Shown in pieces: positions 10,005-18,108 of a DNA stretch of 18,269 bases. How positions within the stretch are numbered: the stretch's first letter is position 1; the number at the start of each line of letters is the position of its first letter. Below the pieces are notes generated by a model. It searched no databases. It saw only the letters and a list, made by a program, of their open reading frames with translations, and was not told the DNA's origin. The stretch lies in NCBI GenBank assembly GCA_016098155.1, contig JAAAJB010000663.1, positions 1-18,269 on the forward strand, given 5' to 3'. The DNA is from Actinomortierella ambigua (Eukaryota > Mortierellomycota > Mortierellomycetes > Mortierellales > Mortierellaceae). Made by a program: the position numbers and the translations under genes.

Positions 10005-11545
10005 ATGGCCTCCATCCTGACACTGGGTCGTTCGACAGTCTCCTCAGTCTCTGGCCGTATCGCAGCAGGCACGCCGCTGGCGATGGGGCGGATGTACTCG
10101 ACCAAGGCGCCGCCAGCGTGGTCGAGTCTTCCGGAGAGCAAGCAGCGACTGATCCCGAGCTCGGGCACATACCCTCGGGGGTTCCTGGTCTCGGGCGTGG
10201 CCTCCAAGGTGAAAAAGTCTGGAGCCAAGGATCTGGCGGTGATCTCGTCGAAATACCCATGCACGGCCGCGGCGGTGTTTACCAAGAACGTGTTCAAGGC
10301 CGCGCCGGTGCAGGTGTCGCGCGCACGACTGGACGAGAATCAGGGCCAGGGGATCTATGGCGTGGTGACGAATTCCGGATGTGCCAACGCGGTCACGGGC
10401 CAACAGGGCATGGAGAATGCGCGACGGATGACGGAGGCCCTCGATGGGATGTTGGGGGTCTCGCGGGGTTCGTTGGTGATGTCGACGGGCGTGATTGGAC
10501 AGCATTTGCAGATGGATAAGATTGTGCCGGCGATCGAAGGCGTGGCCAAGCAAGAGCTGGGGAGCAGCCATGAGCACTGGATGGATTGTGCGGTCGCGTA
10601 CATGACCACGGACACGTTCCCCAAGCTGCGATCCAAGACGTACGTGTTGCCCGAGTCCAAGGTCGAGTATCGGATCGCAGGCATGACGAAGGGTGCCGGC
10701 ATGATTCATCCGGACATGGCGACGTTGTTGGGCACGATGGCGACGGATCTCGGTATCGAGGCCCCGTTGCTGCAACGGGCGTTGACACATGCCGTCGATC
10801 GGTCGTTCAACGCCATCTCGGTCGATGGCGATATGTCGACGAACGATACGGTGGCCGTGTTGGCGAATGCGACGGCGGCCGATGGCAAGATGGTGGTGAA
10901 GAAGGAGGACAGTGCTGATTACCGCGCGTTCCGCGATGCGCTGACCGAGTTTGCACAGGACCTGTCGCAGCTGGTCGTTCGCGACGGTGAGGGCGCCACC
11001 AAGTTTGTCAAGGTGTCTGTTGAGGTAACAACTAGATTTTGAAAGGGGTTGGAGGAGGAGGGGGGCAACTAAACTAATGAGTGACAAAGAAGGCTGCTGA
11101 CAGAGAGATCATGATGCTTACACTGCCTCTTTTCTCTCCTTCTCTCCTTCTCTCCTTCTCTCTCTCCCTGTAGGGAGCCCCTTCGTTTGAGGCGGCCAAG
11201 ACGGTGGCGTCAACGATTGCAACGTCGAGCTTGGTGAAGACGGCGCTGTACGGACAGGATGCCAACTGGGGCCGTATCCTGTGCGCGACAGGCTATTCGG
11301 GAGTGAAGGAGATTGACCCGAAGAAGGTGTCGGTGAGCTTTGTGCCTACGGATGGATCCACGCCCCTGAAGCTGCTGGTGAATGGCGAGCCCGAAAAGGT
11401 GGACGAGGAACGAGCGAGCGAGATCTTGAAGATGGAGGACCTCGAGATTCGCGTCGACCTTGGTCTCGGCCAGGAGGCAACTGCCTACTGGACGTGTGAC
11501 CTGTCCCACGAGTACATCTCCATCAATGCTGACTACCGCTCGTAG
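10005..11545 (+). CDS. ARG7: Arginine biosynthesis bifunctional protein ArgJ/Arg7 (ornithine acetyltransferase), mitochondrial
   Basis: Moves the acetyl group from N-acetylornithine to glutamate (EC 2.3.1.35), and in bifunctional members also makes N-acetylglutamate from acetyl-CoA (EC 2.3.1.1). This is the cyclic arginine pathway in the mitochondrial matrix. Exons 10005-11024 and 11174-11545 join in phase 0, giving 463 residues, close to the roughly 440 of yeast Arg7. Residues 1 to about 32 are rich in Ser, Arg and Ala without acids, and the RMYS stretch suits matrix-protease cleavage. PRGF is at the start of the mature enzyme. STGVIG (160-165) holds the oxyanion-hole Thr161-Gly162. In HPDMATLLG (235-243), Thr240 is the residue that self-cleaves into alpha and beta chains and then serves as nucleophile. 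The C-terminus INADYRS is typical. The intron (GTAACA...CTGTAG) has a polypyrimidine tract with TTCTCTCC repeats. Nothing essential is missing. Whether it also has synthase activity cannot be read from sequence. Confidence 0.96.
11128..11169 (+). repeat. TTCTCTCC-type octamer repeat in the ARG7 intron
   Basis: About three and a half copies of an 8-base pyrimidine unit form the polypyrimidine tract ahead of the TAG acceptor at 11171-11173. Confidence 0.75.
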
Positions 11546-12094
11546 GGGAGAGAGAAGAAAGAGAGAAAGATGATATGACCACTTGCAGATGAGAAAGGAG
11601 AAGTAAAGGAACTGGACCCTTTTTTGGTGTCTTTTAGCTGTTTACTGGCGCGTCGTCTCTATGACAGGTACTTGCTAGTGTGGTGAGGGGGAGTGGGCCA
11701 TCCAGTCAATCATGAGGTCGCTTGCCTGTGGGGGTGGGGTGGACAAAGAAGAGAGGGGTAGAGAGTGGGGGATACGAGAAGGTCAAGAAAAAATGTGGTT
11801 GAACAAGGCGACCTTAGTGGAGCAAACACTCTTAGCAAGGAATGGCTCAACCGTGTTCCTGGGGCCAATCCAGTGTTTGGAACGGTCAGTCTGGAACAAC
11901 GTGAATACCAGCAGACAAGAGCACAGGAGAGCACGCGCTAGGAGAAAGAATGAGAGCCACAATATCCGAGGGAAATACCCTACGTTCTGTACTTTGAGAC
12001 AGACATTGGGCGTTTAGAATACACGGAGCAGAGACAGGTACACAAAGGTCCTCCTCGTTGTTGGTGGTCACAACACGGTAGCTATGGCAACATG

Positions 12095-12114
12095 TCATGG
12101 CATGGCATGGCATC
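12095..12114 (+). repeat. Short GCATG pentamer repeat
   Basis: Three to four tandem GCATG units, with two more near-copies up to 12127. Confidence 0.7.
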
Positions 12115-12659
12115 AGGGCATGGTATGGTTGTTTTGAAGATCACCCCACTTTCCTTTGTTCGTTCCCTCCCTCTCCCCTTTCTTCTTTCATACCATCTTC
12201 TCCTCGTACCTTCTTACCTACACACGTACATCCCCTCCTCCACCACAAAGTTGCTCCTTGCTGCCTGCTTGTATGTGTTTGCTTTCTGGTTGGCCCCTCC
12301 CAACAGCCCATCCTCCTTTTTCCCTCTTTGTCCTGCTGTTGCTGCCTTCCCCCTGCTGACTTTTGTCTCTCTCAGTCAGTCAACTCTATTGAAGATAAGC
12401 ATCGCCCTTCTTTCCACTACCACCACCTCTACTCCCTTTCCTTCTTCCAGTCTGTGTCTGTGTGGGCTGCTGCTGCTGCTGCTAGTGCGACTACGACTGG
12501 CTGTGCTCGAGTTTTGTCTTGAACCCCTACTTTACCTCATCCCTCATCTTTGTTTTTTCTTTCTCACCTTGCAAAAACAGAGACACACACCGACTATCGG
12601 ACATTGTGAGCGGAACAAAGAAAGACAGACAGACAGATAGACATTTTAGGCCATATTTC

Positions 12660-13080
12660 AAAAGTACCAAGCCCCCCCCTCCCCTTCGGTGCTCTCTTGT
12701 CTCTCACTTTTCACTCTCCTCTACTGTCTTTTGTTCTGTCTATATTTCTTTTCTCCTCTGGTTCTTTTTCATCGCCATGCTCCTTGTTCACTGCACATCT
12801 CCCCAATACCTCCTTCCTTCTCTCCCTTCCTCCCCATCCTCCTCATCCTCACCCTCCTCCCTCTTCCTCACCCACTTGTCCATCCAACGTTCAACAGCAA
12901 CCACACTGCCCTGACGCCTTCTTTCTTTCTTGTTTCTCTTTCTCTCTCGCCCTCCATCCCTCTCTATCCCTCTTTCTCTCACACATCCACTTTGTCTCTT
13001 CTCTCTCACTTCCTTCTTTGCTGACCTCTTTCAACACAGATACTGCCCTCTCCTTTCCCCCTCTCCCCTCGCCCTGGACA
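12660..13080 (+). promoter_or_regulatory. Pyrimidine-rich tract upstream of the first membrane-protein gene
   Basis: Roughly 420 bases dominated by C and T on the coding strand, ending about 100 bases before the start codon. The promoter role is inferred from position and from the similar tracts at the other genes. Confidence 0.35.
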
Positions 13081-13182
13081 CCGGACCAACCAATTGAACA
13101 TCACATCGAGACCACACAGACACTTCTCCCTCCACACAACAACAAAACATAATTTAAACCCAAAAAAAATTACATTTCATCC

Positions 13183-14139
13183 ATGGTTCGAGTATCCTGC
13201 TTCACCAAGGACCCCGAACCACCGCTGATCCTCATCAAGACTCTCGTCTTTGCAGTGGCAGCAGGGTGTGTGGCGAGCGATGTCGTGTTCTTCATGCGAA
13301 GCACGCCGGAAAACTATGGTCTGCTCATCTGGCGGATACCGCTCGAGTCGGCGGTCTGTCTGACCTACTTGCTGTCGTTGGTGAACCAGGGGTGGCATCG
13401 GTTTCGGCACAAGTACCAGACCATTGGCGGCAAACGGAGGCTGCTATGGATGACACCGGTGGTCATCGCGCTAGCGATCGTGGTGGCAGCGGATATGATC
13501 GGAGAGATGAATCGGGTGCAACGGTGGCGAGACCACAACCTGTCGACGAGGTCGATGGCGGACGAGGCCGTGTTGCAAGGTGACCCCAATAGTGGTGGCT
13601 CGAGGAATTCCAGTTTGACAACAACAGCAACAGCAACGACAACATCCACAGCACCACTCCCAACAACAACAACAGAAACGATAGCAACAACGTCGTCAAC
13701 GTCGTCGTCGTCGTCGGCGGCACCGTTCAATCAGAGTGCGTGGACCCAGTTTTGGACGTGTTCGTTGACGAATGCGTTTTACGAGAGCTCGAGCACGGCG
13801 ACCAAGATGCAACATGGGCCAGAGTCGGATATCGGAGGGTGGAACGGATATTGTGTGGCGCGCAACTTTGGATGGGGTGGAGGGTTGGTGTTGGCGATTG
13901 TCTTTGCGGCCGATGTCGCGTACACGTACGCCAAACGGCACCAGCTTCAAGCCAAGAATGAGATGGCGATGAAACGAGAGCTGGATGAAAGGGAGGCAAG
14001 GTTAGCAGCAGCAGCAGGAGGAGGAGGAGGAGGAGGAGAGGGAGGAGACGATGTTAGCACGAGAAAGTCGTGTGAAGTCCATGCATTAGGCAATGTACCT
14101 TCGATGCACTCTAGAACGACAGACAACCTCATTGTTTAG
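13183..14139 (+). CDS. Predicted four-helix membrane protein, unknown family (paralog A)
   Basis: An intronless 318-residue protein of a family I do not recognise. Predicted helices are about 15-38, 47-67, 89-108 and 230-250. The loop between helices 2 and 3 is basic (GWHRFRHKYQ, GGKRR), so it should be cytosolic and both termini should be cytosolic too. The long loop 109-229 is then lumenal or extracellular. It contains a Thr/Ser-rich insert encoded by ACA/CAA and GTC triplet repeats, N-glycosylation sequons (NSS, NQS) and Cys193/Cys224. Acidic residues fall inside or at the edge of each helix: D33, E55, D104, D244. The tail carries Ala4-Gly7 from GCA/GGA repeats. The start is supported by an A-rich leader and by alignment to the downstream paralog at 15613-16332. 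Transporter, tetraspan scaffold and sensor roles are all possible; no function is assigned. Confidence 0.85.
   Translation: MVRVSCFTKDPEPPLILIKTLVFAVAAGCVASDVVFFMRSTPENYGLLIWRIPLESAVCLTYLLSLVNQGWHRFRHKYQTIGGKRRLLWMTPVVIALAIVVAADMIGEMNRVQRWRDHNLSTRSMADEAVLQGDPNSGGSRNSSLTTTATATTTSTAPLPTTTTETIATTSSTSSSSSAAPFNQSAWTQFWTCSLTNAFYESSSTATKMQHGPESDIGGWNGYCVARNFGWGGGLVLAIVFAADVAYTYAKRHQLQAKNEMAMKRELDEREARLAAAAGGGGGGGEGGDDVSTRKSCEVHALGNVPSMHSRTTDNLIV
13616..13725 (+). repeat. Triplet-repeat region coding a Thr/Ser-rich loop insert
   Basis: Imperfect ACA/CAA and ACG triplets pass into GTC/TCG triplets at 13691-13720. In frame they encode mostly Thr then Ser inside the lumenal loop of paralog A. Paralog B lacks the segment. 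Confidence 0.85.
14008..14047 (+). repeat. GCA and GGA triplet runs in the paralog A tail
   Basis: About four GCA units then about eight GGA/GAG units, coding an Ala run and a Gly run in the predicted cytosolic C-terminal tail. Confidence 0.85.
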
Positions 14140-14907
14140 AATCCCCCTCCAATTCACCTCCCACCACACTCACACAAGGCCCATCCTCCTCACCTCCAAC
14201 AAACGACAAAAACAAAACAGTGAATACCCTAAACACTTTCTCTCTCTCTCTCTCTCTCTCACCTTTCGCTTCTCCCATTCTTGGATACGCACAGAGATGT
14301 TTTAGTGTCCAAAGACGGACCATGTACAATATCGATATATTTCTCCCGCTCTCACTTGTGATGAACACATGAGGATCGGCACCATGCTGCTGTGCCTTGC
14401 TGCTGTGCTATGGTATGTGATGGGCTTGACAGTGGCTATGCGCTCGGCTATTTTTCATGCGGAACATCCTCGATATTATCGACGCCCAAAAAGAAGAAAA
14501 AAATAAGCGTAAGAGCAACTACGTACAGTACGTATGCCTGAGTTTACCCATCGGGAAGGGAGCGGAACCATTATATATATTTAGGTGAAAAACGAAAGAG
14601 GAGGCAGGGCATGCGAGATGTTGCTGAAACTTTTCTCCTTTTTGATGGAACTGTTCTCACTTTTCTATCACAGGTACAACAGAGGACATGGATCTATAGA
14701 AACGTTTCCTCTCAGGTACACATTCACACACACACTACTCTCCCTCTCATATATACAGTACATCCTTTCTCCGCTTTCCTCTCCTCTACACAGGGCTCAG
14801 GAACGTGGAGGAGAGGCGAAGCGAAGGTGGGGATTCCTCGGTCAGTAGTTGGCCGAGGACGAAGGGGGGGGGGGCTCTGTTGAAGGGAGAGAAAGAGAAC
14901 GAGAGAC

Positions 14908-14979
14908 AGAATGACAGACAACATGACATACAAAATGACAGGCAAGGTGACAGACAAAGTGACAGACAAAATGACAGGG
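14908..14979 (+). repeat. 12-bp minisatellite, six units
   Basis: Six contiguous 12-base units with consensus AAAATGACAGAC, each differing from the consensus by at most three bases. Read in the frame of the downstream gene it gives four-residue M/V-T-D/G-K/N repeats. Confidence 0.9.
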
Positions 14980-15287
14980 CAACGATATTCCCATTACAGT
15001 TTTGTAAGGGACCGACCGGACTTACCAGGTAAAAAGTTGTTTGTTTTGGTGCTCCCATTCTGTCAACAGCACCCCTGGGACATTCACACACTCAAAACAC
15101 ATACGCACACAGTCCACCGTCGCCCCATCCCACGTTTGTCCTTCTTTTTTACCTTTCTTTTTTTCTTTTCCTTCTCTCTTTCCTTCTTTCCTCTCTCCTC
15201 TGCCCCTACCTTTTCATTTCCTACCCTCTTCTCCTCTACTCTCACACACACCCTCTCCCTCTCACCTCTCTCACTAATACACCTTAC

Positions 15288-15385
15288 TCACCCTCACTCT
15301 CACTCCCACTCTCACTCTCACTCCCACTCTCACTCTCACTCTCACTCTTACTCTCACTCTCTCACTCTCGCCCTCTCACTCTCCC
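15288..15385 (+). repeat. CTCACT hexamer array
   Basis: About twelve hexamer units of CTCACT with CTCCCA/CTTACT variants at 15294-15372, fading into CT-rich sequence. It lies about 230 bases upstream of the paralog B start. Confidence 0.9.
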
Positions 15386-15612
15386 CTTCCTGTCACACGA
15401 GTCGTCCATGCACAGCCCTCAGCAATCGCCCACACATACACATCTATTGTTATCCGTTCTTTGAAAGCAAAACGCAACATATCGTCAGCAGCGCACTTCC
15501 AACCAACCAACCAGCAGCAAAACCAGACAACAAAAAAAAACCACACTCATACACACACACAAGCATCACACACACTCACAGAGAGACACACAGACACCCC
15601 CCCACATATAGG

Positions 15613-16332
15613 ATGCTGAATCCCAAAGGCACTCCTCGGAAATGGCCCTATCGAACCTCCAACTACCTCCAGGGCCTCGTGGCCTTCCTGGCCTTATTTT
15701 GCGCCGTCTGCGACTCGGCAGCGATGGCCATTGAGGGCCCCTATCTATACGTGGGTCGGGTCCCCTGTGAACTCGTCATCTTTTCTCTCTATTTGGCCTC
15801 GCTCATCCAAACAGGGTGGCACCATCGTCAACAACGGCGGCTCTACCATGCGACGAAGCGGCGGGGTCTGCGCCTGAGCTGGTCACTCCCGGCCCTGTTG
15901 GCGTTGCTCTTTGTCTGGGTAGGAGAGCTGATAGGGACGGCGATAAACGTTAGCCGTTGGAACGACGACCTGCATGAACGTGAGGCGACGGCGCCGGGCT
16001 TTGACAAGTTTCAAGCAACGCTCTGGAATTGCTTGCCCGACGAACATCATTGCCTCCCGAGAAACATGGCTTGGTGCGGTATTGTTGCGCTGACGCTGGC
16101 CTATACCGCCGATGCGGTGCTCACGTGGAGGACAAAGTGGCCGCAGGATGAAGCGGAGTACTGGGAGGGGATGCAGCAGGAAGGCGCTATGGCTGGACGG
16201 AGTGCTGCCGCTGTTGGGACTTTGCCGCCGATGGGTATCGGTGCCGTGGTTGTTGACGGTGGGGAGACAGGACAGTTTGCTGGAGACAAGGACCGACAAT
16301 ATTATCGACTCGATACTGTTAAGCATGCGTAG
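15613..16332 (+). CDS. Predicted four-helix membrane protein, unknown family (paralog B)
   Basis: An intronless 239-residue protein, clearly a diverged paralog of the protein at 13183-14139. Helices are about 19-40, 45-66, 90-111 and 152-172. Shared marks, B/A numbering: D34/D33 in helix 1; R49-x-P51-x-E53 / R51-x-P53-x-E55 at helix 2; G68-W69-H70 / G70-W71-H72 just after helix 2; E105/D104 in helix 3; R115-W116 / R114-W115 after helix 3; W-x-C at 138-140/191-193; C147/C224; R150-N151 / R227-N228; D167/D244 in helix 4. The helix 2-3 loop is strongly basic (HHRQQRR, KRR), so termini are predicted cytosolic. The cysteine loop is short (C140, C147) and has one sequon (NVS, 112-114). The start is chosen because alignment begins here; the open frame continues upstream only through repeats. 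Confidence 0.82.
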   Translation: MLNPKGTPRKWPYRTSNYLQGLVAFLALFCAVCDSAAMAIEGPYLYVGRVPCELVIFSLYLASLIQTGWHHRQQRRLYHATKRRGLRLSWSLPALLALLFVWVGELIGTAINVSRWNDDLHEREATAPGFDKFQATLWNCLPDEHHCLPRNMAWCGIVALTLAYTADAVLTWRTKWPQDEAEYWEGMQQEGAMAGRSAAAVGTLPPMGIGAVVVDGGETGQFAGDKDRQYYRLDTVKHA

Positions 16333-17225
16333 ACAGAGGAAGCCGGTGGAAGGAGGGGACAGGCAACATGCACCACGCACACTCGCACATACACTCACAA
16401 TGTCCCACCTCTTGTGGTCGGTCCCCTCTAGAAACATCCCCTTTTTTCGTTGCAGCCGTCGACCCCAGAAAGAGGCGGAAGACGGAGAAACACCCTTCAA
16501 CCCCCACCCCCTCATTTGTAATTATAAAAGAATACCCTATCCTTTTTTTTTTTACGCCCGCTGGACCATTTCTTTCCAACTTGGTACAACTAGCTTCCAG
16601 TGTATGTCCTGTTTGGGTTCTCATGCAGCTCCAATCCTGTTTTTTTCTCTTTTCTTTTTAAGGTTGTATAGCTGTTTCTGCTAGGCAGCAACCGGGAGTG
16701 CAGAGGGGGGGGGCAGGGAGGAGACGAACCTCGTAGGATCGCCTTGTTTGTTAATTTTTCTTTGGTTCCCTGTTGTTGGGCTACAACAAGATGACTAGCA
16801 ATGATATCAAGAATCGACAGCCATCAAGAAGATGAGGCGAAGGCTTGTTAGAACGTCGCTCCTCCTTTTTTTTCATTCCATTTTTTGCTCGCTTTCAAAT
16901 CCTCCTCCTCCCCACCGTCGCCTGATCCTTTGGTGGTTTCAAGTAATACAGCCCGCTGTAGCCCCATTGTCCTACCACAACAGCCCCCCTCCCCACCACC
17001 TGCCCTCGTATCCTCCTCTCAGTCGCCGTTACCTGTCGCATTTGCTATCACTGAGCTGGCGCCATACTTTCAAAGCCGCGCAGTGCGCTGATGGAGGTAC
17101 CGAAGCCTTCCTTGCAAGGGGGGATGGGGAGGGCAGTTGCGCTTCGTGTTTGCAATCGTCAGCTTCTCAATGAGTGAGAACCCGTTCCGTCCTCCTCTCC
17201 TTCCACCTCCCTAGAACGGTGGTTG

Positions 17226-17457
17226 CATCGAAGTAGCCGGTCGGCAGAGCGGTAAAGCGATATTACTGGTCTCAATTTGGGGTGTATGACCGCGGAAAGG
17301 AACTATGAAAGATACAGTAGCTATAGTGGTTTTTTTTTTTTAATTGGCGTCCGAGAACAAGAAATTGGCGAGGATTACTATGGGATTTCTGCAGGAGAAA
17401 ATCCAATTGTCTCGTTCACATCCGCCAACTAAAAAAAAAAAAAAAAAAAAAAAAAAA
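17226..17457 (+). mobile_element. Possible degenerate SINE-like segment with poly(A) tail (tentative)
   Basis: The stretch TAGCCGGTCGGCAGAGCG at about 17235-17252 resembles a tRNA D-arm / A-box with a base missing. It is followed by a potential 5-bp stem with a 7-base loop (GGTAA, AGCGATA, TTACT) where an anticodon arm would sit. No T-arm or B-box follows. A pure A27 tract ends the segment. I found no target-site duplication. The arrangement suggests a tRNA-derived retroposon, but the support is weak. Confidence 0.2.
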
Positions 17458-17638
17458 CTGTATATATGTATGTGTGTAAATTGAGTCGACACGCTCGCAT
17501 GCCTCTCCACCCATAGTCAGCCACCATGTTGGGCATGCAGTTGAGGAAAAGACGACGTCCAATACAGCCCTGAGCGTGTTAAATATCGTGTGGTACATAT
17601 TGTCGAGGGGTTTCCGATGAGGTGTTGTTCAGTCCTGC

Positions 17639-17690
17639 TATGGTGCGCACCAGAATTTCGATCCCGGACTGATCACGTGAATTAAGACCT
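17639..17690 (-). other. Palindrome and T-arm-like sequence resembling a tRNA 3' end (tentative)
   Basis: TGGTGCGCACCA at 17641-17652 is a perfect 12-bp palindrome. On the minus strand the sequence leading into it, CCGGGATCGAAATTCTGG, resembles a tRNA T-arm and B-box followed by TGCGCACCA. The upstream D and anticodon arms do not fold convincingly, so this is not called as a tRNA gene. Confidence 0.25.
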
Positions 17691-18108
17691 CTGTCTTACT
17701 GCCATTGTCAAGTGCCTCCAGTTTCTTCCACTACCTCTCCTTCTTTCTCATTCTCATTCTCACTCTCACACACAAACACGCTACGCACACAGACTTTCCA
17801 GATAGAAAACTAGATTGTCCTTTGCATTTATATGTGCTCGACTTTCAGGTGCAGCTTGGTGTACTTTCCTCTCATACCTGTGGTCACGAGTCTTCCAGAA
17901 GAAACCGACCGTGGCGAGGGTCAACCGTTGAGAATGCTTGTCAAACGCAGTCACTTAGACGGTGTGCTGGTGGTGTAGCCCCTGAATTGTTCATCTCCAA
18001 GTCGTTCCCCACAAAAGTAGGGTGACTCAAAAAAGACAATCATGACCCCGATTCCCCTCTCGTAGATCTGTAGTAAAAGGGGCAAAGAATGATGCTGCGA
18101 GAAGACTT

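Larger units (their letters stand above)
11546..13182. other. Gene-free spacer: ARG7 3' flank and 5' region of the first membrane-protein gene
   Basis: No supportable gene is seen on either strand. The left part (11546-12130) is mixed composition and ends in a small GCATG pentamer repeat at 12095-12114. From about 12140 to 13085 the + strand is C/T-rich, densest at 12660-13080. The last 45 bases before the ATG at 13183 switch abruptly to A-rich sequence, as in many fungal leaders. Confidence 0.6.
14140..15612. other. Spacer between the two paralogs
   Basis: No further gene is supported. Contents in order: a (CT)n run at about 14239-14261; a TATA-like ATTATATATATTTA at 14572-14585, too far from the next ATG to be assigned; a G-run at 14865-14874; the 12-bp minisatellite at 14908-14979; C/T-rich sequence from about 15130; the CTCACT array; and an A/C-rich leader before the ATG at 15613. 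The frame of paralog B stays open from 14911 onward, but its translation there is repeat-derived. Confidence 0.6.
16333..18108. other. Spacer between convergent genes
   Basis: No protein gene is supported. The left part is paralog B 3' flank. Notable items: a G-run at 16707-16716; a T-run at about 17330-17341; an A27 tract at 17431-17457 preceded by a degenerate tRNA-like arm; a palindrome resembling a tRNA 3' end at 17641-17652; a perfect 6-bp stem hairpin at about 17683-17698; and (CT/CA)n at about 17747-17780. Confidence 0.55.

Noticed and set aside
9821..10519. 232-codon + strand frame overlapping the start of ARG7
   Set aside because: The first part is a Phe/Ser/Leu translation of a pyrimidine tract and the rest is an out-of-frame reading of ARG7.
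10044..11087. 347-codon open frame antisense to ARG7
   Set aside because: It is a mirror of the G/C-ending codons of ARG7. The product is Arg/His-rich without any recognisable motif, and the + strand enzyme is unambiguous.
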